From the NCBI RefSeq assembly GCF_001613265.1, contig NZ_BDCA01000004.1, forward strand, positions 62,001 to 126,000: 64,000 nucleotides of DNA, written 5' to 3'. This document shows positions 49,680 through 58,269 of the stretch, piece by piece. Below the pieces are notes generated by a model. That model had not been told where the DNA came from. It worked only from the letters and a program-made list of their open reading frames with translations, and made no database searches. The DNA comes from Nocardia vermiculata NBRC 100427 (lineage in GTDB: Bacteria > Actinomycetota > Actinomycetes > Mycobacteriales > Mycobacteriaceae). Position numbers and translations under genes: made by a program. How positions within the stretch are numbered: position 1 is the first letter of the stretch; every line of letters begins with the position of its first letter.

Positions 49680-50453
49680 CTAAGGGGTGGCGTCGATGGT
49701 CACGGCCATCAGGTCGCATTCGTACGCCACGGTGACGATGCGCTCGCTCAGGCCGTAGACGGTGTTGTTCAGCGCGGCCTGCGGATGGCTGCCCGTGGTC
49801 ACCACTTGCTCGAAAGCCGGATAGCGCCAAACGAACAGCGGCCCCGTGGCAACCAGCGTGTTGCCCAGCGCGCTGGCGTACCCACCGCCGAACACCCACC
49901 CATTGCCGATGTTGGTGCGGGGCACGGCCCCGGTGCCGTTGGTGGCCTTCAAGTCGGCTGCGCGGGCTGCCCAGCGTCGCGCAGCGTGGATGTAGCCGTT
50001 GTACCCCTGCTCGCCCAGAAACTCCTCCAGCGTTCCGATGGCGGACGCCAAATCGGGAACCGTGGTGGGCGTCCCGGCGTCGGCCAGCAGGCGCGCGGCG
50101 AAAGCCGACTCGACCAGTAGCGGTTCGTGGAGGCTGCGGGTGTGGGCTGCGCGGGCCAGCACCTCGGCTTCGGTCTGGTCGGTGCGGCATTCGCTGGCCG
50201 CGTACACGACCACCGGGTCGAAGGTCAGCGGGGCGCCGCGCTCGCCCGCAGCCTTCACGGCCGGGTCGTCGTCGCACAGCTCGGTGCTGTAGGTGCCGTA
50301 CCCGTCGTCGCAGTTGTACGGGTACACCTCCACACCGCCCAATTGCCGAGCAGGGCCGGACATCTCGGTGACAGTGGCGGCGGCCAGCAGGCCATACCCG
50401 GCGGGGGTCACCGGCGGGGCCTCGAAAACGACCGGTGGCAGTGGGTTCGTCAT
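49680..50453 (-). CDS. Possible phage structural (capsid-like) protein
   Basis: A 257-residue protein with ATG at 50453 after AAGGAG. It starts near VTPAGYGLLAAATV, has paired cysteines in YPYNCDDGYG and TELCDDD, a helical middle (LHEPLLVESAFAARLLADAG, SAIGTLEEFLGEQGYNGYIH), and an end with NTLVATGPLFVWRYPAFEQV and AYECDLMAV. The late ATGPLFVWR / cysteine block recalls actinophage head or capsid-like proteins, but I cannot name a family. If correct, the element encodes its own shell or capsid modifier. An alternative is a cargo or exported protein. It has its own terminator and lies between XRE and the integrase. Confidence 0.6.
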   Translation of the reverse strand: MTNPLPPVVFEAPPVTPAGYGLLAAATVTEMSGPARQLGGVEVYPYNCDDGYGTYSTELCDDDPAVKAAGERGAPLTFDPVVVYAASECRTDQTEAEVLARAAHTRSLHEPLLVESAFAARLLADAGTPTTVPDLASAIGTLEEFLGEQGYNGYIHAARRWAARAADLKATNGTGAVPRTNIGNGWVFGGGYASALGNTLVATGPLFVWRYPAFEQVVTTGSHPQAALNNTVYGLSERIVTVAYECDLMAVTIDATP

Positions 50454-50619
50454 GGTGGGTCTCCTTCTGTTTCCGCTGCTCACGCTACGGATTGACCCGG
50501 CAGCGGCCCCCGCCTCGCACATGCGGAAGGGGCGCGCCATGACCGACTACCGCAGTAGGAACAGCGCGCCCCCACGACTGACGGTAGGCGCAGGCTGTGC
50601 AACGGCTCCGCACACAACA

Positions 50620-50646
50620 ACGGCCCCCGCTGTGGGCAGGGGCCGT
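50620..50646 (-). terminator. Terminator after the integrase
   Basis: ACGGCCCC (50620-50627) and GGGGCCGT (50639-50646) with an 11-base loop, 96 bases after the integrase stop on the minus strand. The rest of 50454-50741 shows no gene. Confidence 0.6.
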
Positions 50647-50741
50647 GTGTGGATGGCCGTGCTACGGGCTGGGCCGTCCGGGTGCCGAGTTGATAGGAGC
50701 TCGTATCGACGCCACCGATACTAGGCGGCGGGGCTGCGGGG

Positions 50742-52232
50742 CTACTGCTTCCACTCCAGCCGGATGAACTCCGGGTCGAAGTACTTGCCCGACGCTCGCC
50801 GCCCCCGCGGCGCAGGCAGGACCGTCACGGCCAACAGCATGTCCACAATGGCCCGGCGCGAGCCCAGGGCGAGGCCGTCGCTCCGGTCGGGCTGTGTGCC
50901 GAACCAGGCGGTGCGGATGTCGCCCCGGCCCTTCAGTTCGTCGAGGGGGGAGCGCATCCCCAGCGAGGCGAGGGAGGAGTCGATCTCGGTGATCTTGGCT
51001 TTCAGGGTGCTGCTGCCCGTGGTCAGCTGGCGCTCGTCGATGTCCCCGGCGGCGAACATACCCGCCAGGGAGTCGAGCCGCTGCCGTAGCGCAGCCTGCT
51101 CCAGCCGCAAGGCGGCGGCGTCGCTGTTGGCGCTGCCCTGCCCGGCGGTGAGCTGCGCGATGGCATCGGGTTGCGCGAGCCTGGTCACGACGGTCTCCTC
51201 CACCAGGGCATCCACTTGCCCGGCGTCCCGGCTCACGTGGCCCTGGCCGGTCAAGTCGCGCAGCTTGCACCGGTACGAGGGCCGCCGCCCGCTGCCGGAC
51301 ACTCCCGCCCGCAGCCCAGGCTTCCCGCAGACGCCGCACAGGTACAGCCCCGAGCCCAACCACTTGGGTGTCGCGCCCGGCGTGGTGCGCCGCGCGGGGT
51401 CGGTCACCACGGCCACCGCCGCGTGCCAGGTCTCCTCGCTCACCAGGGCAGGCCACACCGCCTTACCGACAACCGCGCCCTTGTGTACCGACCACCCGGC
51501 ATTGCGGTGCCGGAGGATGATGTCGCGCACGGTTTGGGAGGTCCACGGGCCGCGCGCGGTGGCCGTGGGTACTTCGCGCCGGTTGAGGTCCATCACGATC
51601 TGCCGCAGGGACACCCCGGCCACTACCTGCTCGTACATCCGGGCGATCTCCCGGGCCTCGGTCTGGCGCACGGTGACACCATCCGGCTCGAAGCCGTACG
51701 GCCTGATCCCTCCGTGGAACTTCCCGGCTTGGGCCTGCTGCACGCGCTGCAACTTGATGCGCTCGGACTTGATGTCGGATTCGTAGGCGGCCATGGTTGC
51801 CATCAGCCGCGCGTTGGCCTTGCCGGATGCCGTCGCCAGCTCCCATCGCCCGGCCGAGCAGAACTCCACCTCCACACCGGTCGCCTCCACCAGGTCGATG
51901 AGGGGCTGGAGGTCTTTACCCATGTCCCGGATGAGCCGGTCGTTGTGGTAGGCGATCACCATGTCCAGCTGCCCGGCTTCGATATCGGTGATCATGCGCC
52001 GGTACTCGGCCCGAGCCTTGCGGCCGTAGGCGGAGGCCGAGACGGTCTCCTTGTAAATGGTGACCATGGTCGCCCGGCCGCGCTGGACTCCGATGCGCTC
52101 GGCGAGGGCGAGGCACGCGGGTTCGTGGCGTGCAAAACCGAGTTCCTGCCCGGTCCGGTCCTGAGAGAAGCGCAGGTAGACCGCTATGCGGAGGATGGTG
52201 AGCTTGCCCGTGGTGGCCTTCGTGGTGGTCAT
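50742..52232 (-). CDS. Large serine recombinase (integrase)
   Basis: A 496-residue large serine integrase. The catalytic serine is S23 in VYLRFSQDRTG. The N-domain continues with AYHNDRLIRDMGKDLQPL, TASGKANARLMATMAAYESD and the E helix SERIKLQRVQQAQAGK. The recombinase domain is PYGFEPDG onward, the zinc ribbon is CGVCGKPGLRAG with YRCKLR, and a coiled-coil motif follows (ALRLEQAALRQRLDSLAGMF). The start is 27 bases from the attR core, the standard place for an integrase. It integrates the element into tadA and, with a directionality factor, excises it. Confidence 0.94.
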   Translation of the reverse strand: MTTTKATTGKLTILRIAVYLRFSQDRTGQELGFARHEPACLALAERIGVQRGRATMVTIYKETVSASAYGRKARAEYRRMITDIEAGQLDMVIAYHNDRLIRDMGKDLQPLIDLVEATGVEVEFCSAGRWELATASGKANARLMATMAAYESDIKSERIKLQRVQQAQAGKFHGGIRPYGFEPDGVTVRQTEAREIARMYEQVVAGVSLRQIVMDLNRREVPTATARGPWTSQTVRDIILRHRNAGWSVHKGAVVGKAVWPALVSEETWHAAVAVVTDPARRTTPGATPKWLGSGLYLCGVCGKPGLRAGVSGSGRRPSYRCKLRDLTGQGHVSRDAGQVDALVEETVVTRLAQPDAIAQLTAGQGSANSDAAALRLEQAALRQRLDSLAGMFAAGDIDERQLTTGSSTLKAKITEIDSSLASLGMRSPLDELKGRGDIRTAWFGTQPDRSDGLALGSRRAIVDMLLAVTVLPAPRGRRASGKYFDPEFIRLEWKQ

Positions 52233-52238
52233 GGCAGT

Positions 52239-52266
52239 AAGTGTGCCTTATTCAAGGTGCGGGTAA
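52239..52266. other. attR attachment site
   Basis: Core GCGGGTAA at 52259-52266 adjoins the second half of tadA (gacgacactactg). AAGTGTG at 52239-52245 is the inverted counterpart of CACACTT in attL and completes the dyad of the circular attP. Confidence 0.8.
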
Positions 52267-52831
52267 GACGACACTACTGTCCGCGCTGTTGGCACAGGTC
52301 GACCCCTCCGAACGCATCATCTGTGTGGAGGACGCGGCCGAGTTGGCGCCGCCTCATCCCCATATCGTCCGCCTTGTCGCCCGCACAACGAATGTGGAGG
52401 GAGCCGGGGCGGTCACCGTGCGAGACCTGGTCCGGCAGTCGCTGCGGATGCGCCCGGACCGGATCGTGATCGGAGAGGTGCGTGGGGGCGAAGTAGTCGA
52501 TCTGCTCACCGCGCTCAATACCGGGCATGACGGCGGGGCGGGGACGGTGCACGCGAACTCTCCTCGCGAAGTACCCGCTCGGCTGGAAGCCCTTGCGGCG
52601 CTGGGTGGTATGAGCCGGGCCGGGCTGCACAGTCAGCTGGCCGCGGCGGTCCAGGTCGTGCTCGCGGTACGCCGCCGGGCCGACGGGGTGCGCGTGCTGC
52701 AGGAGATCGGCCTGGTCACCCGGGACCTGGAGGCGGGCGTCCGGATCGAGACGGCCTGGTCCGCGGAATCCGGCCCGGCCCCGGCGAGCAGCGCGCTGCG
52801 GCGGCTGCTGGACGAACGGCTCCGCCGGTGA
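52241..52831 (+). pseudogene. tadA: tadA pilus-assembly ATPase, 3' part
   Basis: The C-terminal 188 residues of TadA, beginning with KTTLLSALL at 52267. It keeps the Asp box VEDAAELAP, Walker B DRIVIGEVRGGE and the His box TVHANS. A GTG at 52241, in element sequence, is in frame and would give a shortened protein starting VCLIQGAGKTT, which restores GKT but not the first Walker glycine or the N-domain. The gene is coupled at its end to tadB (GTGA overlap). Without excision it should not give a working secretion ATPase. Confidence 0.9.
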
Positions 52832-53619
52832 TCGCCGCCTTGCTGTGCGGTGCGGTCGCACTGTTCGTGCTGCCTACACGCAGCGGGCGGGCACGACTAC
52901 GGTCACTGACCGGAGATTTCAGCGTAGCGCGAAAGGTAGTGCACCCCTGGATTATTCGTTCCGGAACTGTGTCGGCGGTCGCGGCCACGGTGGTACTCGG
53001 TCCCGGTGTCGCGGGCGCGGCGGCATTGCTCCTCACGACCTTCGCGGTGCGCGCGCGGCACCGTCGGCGCGAGCGTCGGCACGAGAACGAATGCCGAAAA
53101 CTGCTGGAAGGGCTGGAGGTCGTGATCGGCGAGTTGCGCACGGGGACTCATCCCAGTGCGGCAGCGGCGGTAGCGGCCTCCGAAATCGGGGGTGATACGG
53201 GTGCCGCATTCGCTGCGAGCGCGGCCCGTGCCCGGCTCGGCGGCTCGGCCGCAGCTGGGTTACGCCATCGGATATGCGTTATCGGCACCGAATTGGACCG
53301 GGTTGCCGACGTGTGGGCTGTCGCGGAACGACACGGTGTGGCCCTTGCCGATCTGCTGACCGCCGCCCGCGCCGACCTCGCCGGTCGGCTGCGCTTCCGC
53401 GATCGCACCGCGGCGACGCTGGCGGGTGCGCGCGCCGGAGCCGCAGTCCTGGCCGGGCTACCGCTGCTGGGGATCGGCCTGGGGCAGTTGATGGGAGCAC
53501 ACCCGGTGCAGGTCCTGGTGGGCCCCGGCATCGGCGCGATCGTACTGCCGCTGGGGACAGGCCTGGCCGGTGCCGGGCTGCTCTGGGCCGATGCGATCAC
53601 CCGGCGGGTGACGGTATGA
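52828..53619 (+). CDS. tadB: Flp/Tad pilus platform protein TadB-like
   Basis: A 263-residue membrane protein equivalent to Rv3658c. Hydrophobic segments lie near residues 1-15, 48-72, 200-220 and 230-255, and between them is a cytoplasmic part of the T2SSF fold (LLEGLEVVIGELRTGTHPSAA, LDRVADVWAVAERHGVALADLL). TadB forms the inner-membrane platform on which the TadA ATPase acts. GTG overlaps the tadA stop. Expression may depend on readthrough across the inserted element or a promoter within it. Confidence 0.87.
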   Translation: MIAALLCGAVALFVLPTRSGRARLRSLTGDFSVARKVVHPWIIRSGTVSAVAATVVLGPGVAGAAALLLTTFAVRARHRRRERRHENECRKLLEGLEVVIGELRTGTHPSAAAAVAASEIGGDTGAAFAASAARARLGGSAAAGLRHRICVIGTELDRVADVWAVAERHGVALADLLTAARADLAGRLRFRDRTAATLAGARAGAAVLAGLPLLGIGLGQLMGAHPVQVLVGPGIGAIVLPLGTGLAGAGLLWADAITRRVTV

Positions 53620-54209
53620 ACGCGGTGGCGCCCGCGCTGTGGTGGGCGGCTGCGGCGCTGCTGATCCTGCCCGGGCCGACTCCGCCGGCGCATCGGCTGC
53701 AGGCAGTGCGCGGAGTGCGGTTCGCACCGCAGCGCGCGAGCGATGGGCCGGTGGACCCGCTGGCGGTGGCCTCCGCGCTGGATCTGCTCGCCTCCTGTCT
53801 GCGGGCGGGGCTACCGACCGCTACCGCGGCCCGCGCGGTCGCACCCGTTGCGCCCGAAGCGTTCCGCTCGGCGTTGTGCCGCGCCGCGGATCTGCTGGCA
53901 CTCGGTTCGGATCCGGTGACCGCCTGGGAACGCGCGGCGCGGGAGGCTCCGCTGGCCGAGATGCAGTCCCTCGCAAGGCTGGTGCGCCGATCGGCCCGCT
54001 CCGGATCCGCACTGACGGGTGCGGTGGCCGAATTGGCGCAGCAGTGCCGCGACACCGTGGCCGACGCCTCCGCCGCCCGCGCCGAACGCGCGGGTGTCCT
54101 GATCAGCGGTCCGCTGGGGCTGTGTTTCCTACCGGCGTTCGTATGCCTGGGCATCGTGCCGGTGGTGGCCGGGCTGGCCGGCCGGGTACTGGGCGGTGGC
54201 CTGTGGTGA
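53616..54209 (+). CDS. tadC: Flp/Tad pilus platform protein TadC-like
   Basis: A 197-residue protein equivalent to Rv3657c, with an N-terminal hydrophobic helix (ALWWAAAALLILPG) and a C-terminal one (GLCFLPAFVCLGIVPVVAGL). The middle has the T2SSF signature region LDLLASCLRAGLPTATAARAV and LARLVRRSARSGSAL. It overlaps tadB by ATGA. It pairs with TadB in the pilus export platform. Confidence 0.87.
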   Translation: MNAVAPALWWAAAALLILPGPTPPAHRLQAVRGVRFAPQRASDGPVDPLAVASALDLLASCLRAGLPTATAARAVAPVAPEAFRSALCRAADLLALGSDPVTAWERAAREAPLAEMQSLARLVRRSARSGSALTGAVAELAQQCRDTVADASAARAERAGVLISGPLGLCFLPAFVCLGIVPVVAGLAGRVLGGGLW

Positions 54210-54266
54210 GCACAGGACGAATTCGGTGCGGACCTTCCGTGCCGATCGGAGAGAAGGGAGAGGCCG

Positions 54267-54479
54267 ATGCTGGGGGCTATGTCATCGCTGCTGCAGGAGC
54301 TGAGGTTGCGGCTGGTGCGGGCGGCAGCGGCGGAAGACGGCATGTCGACCGCCGAATACGCGATCGGCACGATCGCCGCGGCGGCCTTCGGGGCCGTGCT
54401 CTACACGGTGGTCACGGGCGATTCCATTGTCAACGCGCTGACCGAAATCATCGACAAGGCGTTGAATACGAGCGTCTGA
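54267..54479 (+). CDS. flp: Flp-type prepilin (DUF4244)
   Basis: A 70-residue prepilin equivalent to Rv3656c. The processing site is DG/MSTAEYAIG: cleavage after Gly leaves Met1 and the obligatory Glu5, followed by the hydrophobic polymerisation helix IAAAAFGAVLYTVVTG. It would be the pilus subunit. The ribosome site GGGAGAGG precedes it. A prepilin peptidase gene is not in the window. Confidence 0.9.
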   Translation: MLGAMSSLLQELRLRLVRAAAAEDGMSTAEYAIGTIAAAAFGAVLYTVVTGDSIVNALTEIIDKALNTSV

Positions 54480-54496
54480 GCTCGGACCGGGGTGCG

Positions 54497-54829
54497 GTGA
54501 CGGTCGAGGCGGCGATCGCGCTGGCCGCGGTCGTGGTGGTCGTGGTGCTGTGTCTCGGGGCCCTGCTGGCGGCGTCGATGCAGATCCGCTGTATCGACGC
54601 CGCTCGTGAGGCCGCCCGGCTCGCGGCGCGTGGTGCTCGCGCGGATGCGCTGCCCGCTGCGCGGCGGGTGGCTCCGCCCGATGCCGAGATCGAGGTGCAC
54701 GGCGAGGGGGAGTGGGTTGTGGCGACGGTGCGGGCCCGGGCGCCGCTGCTGCCGATGCTCCGGTTACGCGCCGAGGCGGTTGCCGCACGCGAGCCCGGGG
54801 AAATCGGCGCGGTCGGTGAGCCGGAATGA
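54497..54829 (+). CDS. tadE: TadE-like pseudopilin
   Basis: A 110-residue protein equivalent to Rv3655c, starting at GTG 54497 (VTVEAAIALAAVVVVVVLC), with a single transmembrane helix and the following QIRCIDAAREAARLAARG helix typical of TadE pseudopilins. The Glu at position 4 matches the pseudopilin +5 glutamate if the preceding RGA is included. Upstream frames lack a better start. It is coupled to the next gene by ATGA. Confidence 0.82.
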   Translation: MTVEAAIALAAVVVVVVLCLGALLAASMQIRCIDAAREAARLAARGARADALPAARRVAPPDAEIEVHGEGEWVVATVRARAPLLPMLRLRAEAVAAREPGEIGAVGEPE

Positions 54830-55224
54830 GACAACCCCAGCGACGAGCGCCGGGCCGGTCGGGGTGGCGCGATTGTGCGGGCGGCGCGACTGTCACCGCC
54901 TGTCTGGCGCTCACCGCACTGCTTCTCGTCACCGTGATGATCGTTCAGGTCGCGGCGGTTGTCGCTGCTCGGCATCGGGCCCAGAGCGCGGCGGATCTGG
55001 CGGCGCTGGCGGCGGCGAACACGGTGAATGCCGGGACCGCCACGGCGTGCGATCAGGCCGAATTCGTGGTCCGGAGAATGCGGGTGCACACGCGGTCGTG
55101 TGTGGTGGAGGGCTGGGATGTGACCGTCACGGTGGACGCGGCGGTATCCGTCGCGCTATTGGTCGAACGTTCAGTTGTTGCGGTCGCTCGTGCCGGACCT
55201 GTGGCTGCCCGAAAAAGATCATGA
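54826..55224 (+). CDS. TadE/TadG-like pilus-associated protein (Rv3654c-like)
   Basis: A 132-residue protein with one N-terminal transmembrane helix (ACLALTALLLVTVMIVQVAAVV) followed by RHRAQSAADLAALAAA, the conserved helix of Rv3654c and related TadG-like N-terminal regions. Cysteines in ATACDQAEFVV and RSCVVEGWDV may form a disulfide outside the membrane. It is the last gene of the pilus operon. Confidence 0.82.
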   Translation: MRQPQRRAPGRSGWRDCAGGATVTACLALTALLLVTVMIVQVAAVVAARHRAQSAADLAALAAANTVNAGTATACDQAEFVVRRMRVHTRSCVVEGWDVTVTVDAAVSVALLVERSVVAVARAGPVAARKRS

Positions 55225-55429
55225 ATACCGGACGGTTGGTGCGAGGAAAGGGGCAGTGAGCGACGACACAAGCGGGCCGTGGGCGCAATAAAAGAATTGC
55301 CATTAACATTGCATCGAATTACCGCAGCGCAATTAACTGAGCATTATGCGCATGGTGATTCCAATGAATGCATACATGTGAATGCTGGTATGGCCGTTAC
55401 TCGCTAGGGCAATGCACTGGTTATCAGGT
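55225..55429. other. AT-rich gap between convergent genes
   Basis: A 205-base gap between the pilus operon and the helicase, both of which end here. From about 55285 to 55425 it is much richer in A and T than the rest of the window (e.g. AATAAAAGAATTGCCATTAA). No gene, clear hairpin or repeat is seen. It may be a remnant of foreign DNA or a transcription end region. Confidence 0.4.
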
Positions 55430-57832
55430 TCAGCTTCCCCCGATTTCCAGCACCTGTGACTCCCGGTCGGCCGGTAGCTCGCGCAGGACCGCCGCGAGCA
55501 GCGCCGCCGCGCCGTCCTTGTCCAGCGGAGCATTGCCGTTTCCGCACTTCGGGGACTGCACGCAGGACGGGCAGCCCTGCGGGCACGCGCACGAGACGAT
55601 GACATCCCTCGTGGCGGCCAGCCAGGTGCGCAGCCGATGGAAACCACGCTCGGCGAAGCCGGCGCCGCCCTGGTGCCCGTCGTAGACGAAGACCGTCGGC
55701 AGTCCTGTATCCGGATGCTCGGCAATGGACACCCCGCCGACATCCCACCGGTCGCACGACGCCACCAGCGGCAACATCCCGATCGCGGCATGCTCGGCGG
55801 CATGTAGTGCGCCGGGCACCCGTCGCGGATCGATCCCCGCGGCGGCCAGCAGGTGCGGCGTGACGGTGTAGAGCACGGCCTGGGTCGCCAGTGTGTGCTC
55901 GGGCATATCGAGCTCGACGAGGTCGAGTACCTCGCCGCTGGGCAGGGTGCGCAGATAGCCGGTGACCCGGCGGGTCACGCCGACCCTGGCCAGTGCGACA
56001 CCCACCTGGTCGTAGGCGTGCTCGCGAAGATGCTCGTCGACCTGCACGGAGGTGACCATCCGGGCGCTGGTGTGCCATCCGGGCTGCTCCGCGTGGACGA
56101 AGGCGACTCCTTCGTCCAGGTCCAACTCGTCGACCACATAGGTCTCACCCTGATGCAGATGGACCGCTCCGGCATGCAAGGTCGCCGGTGCCCGCCCCGA
56201 GTCCGCGGTCCCGAGCAGCCGGCCGCTGCTGTCGTCGACGATCGCGACCCGGGCCCCGATCCCGCCCCGTACGTCGACGTCGTCGTGCGGAGACAGGTGT
56301 GAGGTCGGATACCAGCGTGCGACGCCTCGGTGGCCGTTCCGGCGCCGCCGGAGCAGACCCTGCGCGGCCAGATCGGCCGCGACCTCGCGGCCCGCGAGAT
56401 CATCGACCTCGGCATCGGTCAGGGGGTGTTCGCAGGCCGCGCACAGCAGATGCGGCGCGCTGACATACGGATTGCGCGGGTCGGTGATGGTGGCCTCCAC
56501 CGGGCGCTCCAGGAGCGCATGTGGGTGATGGACGAGGTAGGTGTCGAGCGGATCGTCGCGCGCTACCAGGAGGACCAGCGAACCCTGAGTTCGGCGGCCG
56601 GCCCGGCCGGCCTGTTGCCAGAACGAGGCGACCGTTCCCGGGAAACCGGCGATCACGACGGCATCCAGCCCGGCGATGTCGACGCCCAGTTCGAGTGCGG
56701 TGGTGGTCGCCGCGCCGAGCAGCGAACCATCGGACAACCCGTGCTCCAGTTCGCGGCGGTCCTCGGCCAGGTATCCGGATCGGTAGGCGGCGATCCGGTC
56801 GGTCAGCGCGGGATCGACTTCGCCCACCATGCGCCGTACTTCGATCGCCACGACCTCGGCGGCCCGGCGGGATCGGACGAAGGTCAGCGTGCGGGCGCCC
56901 TCCACCACCAGATCGGTCATGATCCGAGCTGCCTCGGTGGTGGCCGCACGCCGCACCGGGGCGCCGTTCTCCCCGCTCAGCTCGCTGATCAGGGGCGGTT
57001 CCCAGAGCGCGACCGTGCGGGCTCCCTGCGGTGAGCCGTCTTCGGTCACCGCGACGACCGGTGCCCCGATCAGACGTTCGGCCGCGGCGGCCGGATCGGC
57101 GCTGGTCGCCGAGCACAGCACGAAGGTGGGATCGGCGCCGTAATGGGCCGCGAGCCGCCGCAGCCGCCGCAACACCATCGCGACCTGGGAACCGAAGACG
57201 CCGCGGTACGCGTGGCATTCGTCGATCACCACATACCGCAGCCGGCGGAAGAACCGCGCCCACCGCTGATGCGCACGCAACATGCCGGTGTGCAGCATGT
57301 CGGGATTGGTGAAGATCCATCGGGCATTCCCACGTACCCACTGCCTGACCTCGGGGGCGGTGTCGCCGTCGTAGGTGGCCGGGTGGATATCGCGCAGGCT
57401 GCCGGTATGGCACAGCCGCGCGGCGGCGCGGAACTGATCGGCGCCAAGCGCCTTGGTCGGCGCCAGATACAGAGCGGTCGCGCCGGGGTCCCGCTGCAGG
57501 TCGGTCAGCACGGGAAGCTGATACCCCAGGGACTTTCCTGATGCCGTGCCGGTGCACACCACGACGTGCTCGCCCTGCGCGGCTGCCTGTGCGGTCTCGA
57601 CCTGATGCGACCACGGCGTGTGTACACCCGATTCCCGCAGCGCCTCGACCAGGTCGGGGGAGGCCCAGGTGGGCCACTGGGCGAATTGCGCCGATCGTGC
57701 GCGGAGTTCGGTCACGTGCGTGACACGGCTCGCTCCATCGGGTACTCCGAATAGGACACGATTCAGCAACGATCGACCGTAGCCGACCGCATCGGCCGAT
57801 TCCGGGCCGGGCGTTTGGTTCTGCAGGTTCAT
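55430..57832 (-). CDS. Superfamily 2 DEAD/DEAH helicase with C-terminal DUF1998-type Zn cluster (Rv3649-like)
   Basis: An 800-residue helicase. Motif I VVCTGTASGKSLGYQLPV is near residue 92, motif II VVIDECHAYRG near 200, motif III LCSATSADP, and motif VI QQAGRAGRR near 410. The C-terminal region has VFVYDGHQGGAGFAERG and a cysteine cluster CACPQGCPSCVQSPKCGNGN, the MrfA-type (DUF1998) metal site. MrfA relatives unwind DNA in repair of mitomycin-type damage. It occupies the Rv3649 position and is convergent with the pilus operon. Confidence 0.9.
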   Translation of the reverse strand: MNLQNQTPGPESADAVGYGRSLLNRVLFGVPDGASRVTHVTELRARSAQFAQWPTWASPDLVEALRESGVHTPWSHQVETAQAAAQGEHVVVCTGTASGKSLGYQLPVLTDLQRDPGATALYLAPTKALGADQFRAAARLCHTGSLRDIHPATYDGDTAPEVRQWVRGNARWIFTNPDMLHTGMLRAHQRWARFFRRLRYVVIDECHAYRGVFGSQVAMVLRRLRRLAAHYGADPTFVLCSATSADPAAAAERLIGAPVVAVTEDGSPQGARTVALWEPPLISELSGENGAPVRRAATTEAARIMTDLVVEGARTLTFVRSRRAAEVVAIEVRRMVGEVDPALTDRIAAYRSGYLAEDRRELEHGLSDGSLLGAATTTALELGVDIAGLDAVVIAGFPGTVASFWQQAGRAGRRTQGSLVLLVARDDPLDTYLVHHPHALLERPVEATITDPRNPYVSAPHLLCAACEHPLTDAEVDDLAGREVAADLAAQGLLRRRRNGHRGVARWYPTSHLSPHDDVDVRGGIGARVAIVDDSSGRLLGTADSGRAPATLHAGAVHLHQGETYVVDELDLDEGVAFVHAEQPGWHTSARMVTSVQVDEHLREHAYDQVGVALARVGVTRRVTGYLRTLPSGEVLDLVELDMPEHTLATQAVLYTVTPHLLAAAGIDPRRVPGALHAAEHAAIGMLPLVASCDRWDVGGVSIAEHPDTGLPTVFVYDGHQGGAGFAERGFHRLRTWLAATRDVIVSCACPQGCPSCVQSPKCGNGNAPLDKDGAAALLAAVLRELPADRESQVLEIGGS

Positions 57833-58269
57833 CGGACCGAGACGGTAGCGCGTCGGGTTTGTGTGAAGTGTGTGTGTCGGCGGTGGCCTGTCGGGTAATT
57901 CACTACCGAGTAGCGATCTGCGTCACAGCCGGTTTGCCTGACGCTCAACCGGTTATCGCTAAGCAAACCTACTTCAAGTTTGGATTTGGGCATTGTGCCC
58001 CTCACCTGCTTATTCGCAAGATCATCTTTTTTGCAAATTGTGGGTAACTGAGCTGTCGAATTGCGCGCAGACATGGTTCACTGGTTCTCGGTCGCAAGCT
58101 TCTGTGTTCGAGGGAACGGATCCAAGGTCCAAACCATCAGCAGGATCGATGTTGCGAACGCCGTGCTTGAAGCTTCCTGCAGGGGGAACAGAGTACAGCG
58201 GTCGGAACGGGCCCGGTGGACGAAAAACTGACTTGTCCGCCGTTCCGGTATGGAAAGAGAAGGAAAAGA
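57833..58269 (+). promoter_or_regulatory. Intergenic region and long leader of the cold-shock gene
   Basis: This 437-base gap contains no convincing gene. Its middle (57890-58060) is AT-rich and includes GGGCA-ttg-TGCCC (57988-58000), a perfect 5-bp dyad. The last ~100 bases are A/G-rich before GGAAAAGA at the cspA start. Long leaders are common for cold-shock mRNAs. Confidence 0.4.

Larger units (their letters stand above)
42049..52266. mobile_element. 10.2-kb integrated element (phage-satellite-like) in tadA
   Basis: A 10,218-bp unit bounded by an 8-bp direct repeat, GCGGGTAA (42041-42048 and 52259-52266), inside the tadA Walker A codons. It carries a large serine integrase at the right end, an HTH excisionase-like protein at the left end, an XRE regulator, a RepA-like ATPase with an iteron array, a TerS-like protein, a small serine recombinase and a possible virion protein, but no portal, large terminase, tail or conjugation genes. 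Size and content recall phiRv1-like elements and PICI satellites, which use a helper phage. Most genes overlap or abut, so the element appears intact. Confidence 0.92.
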
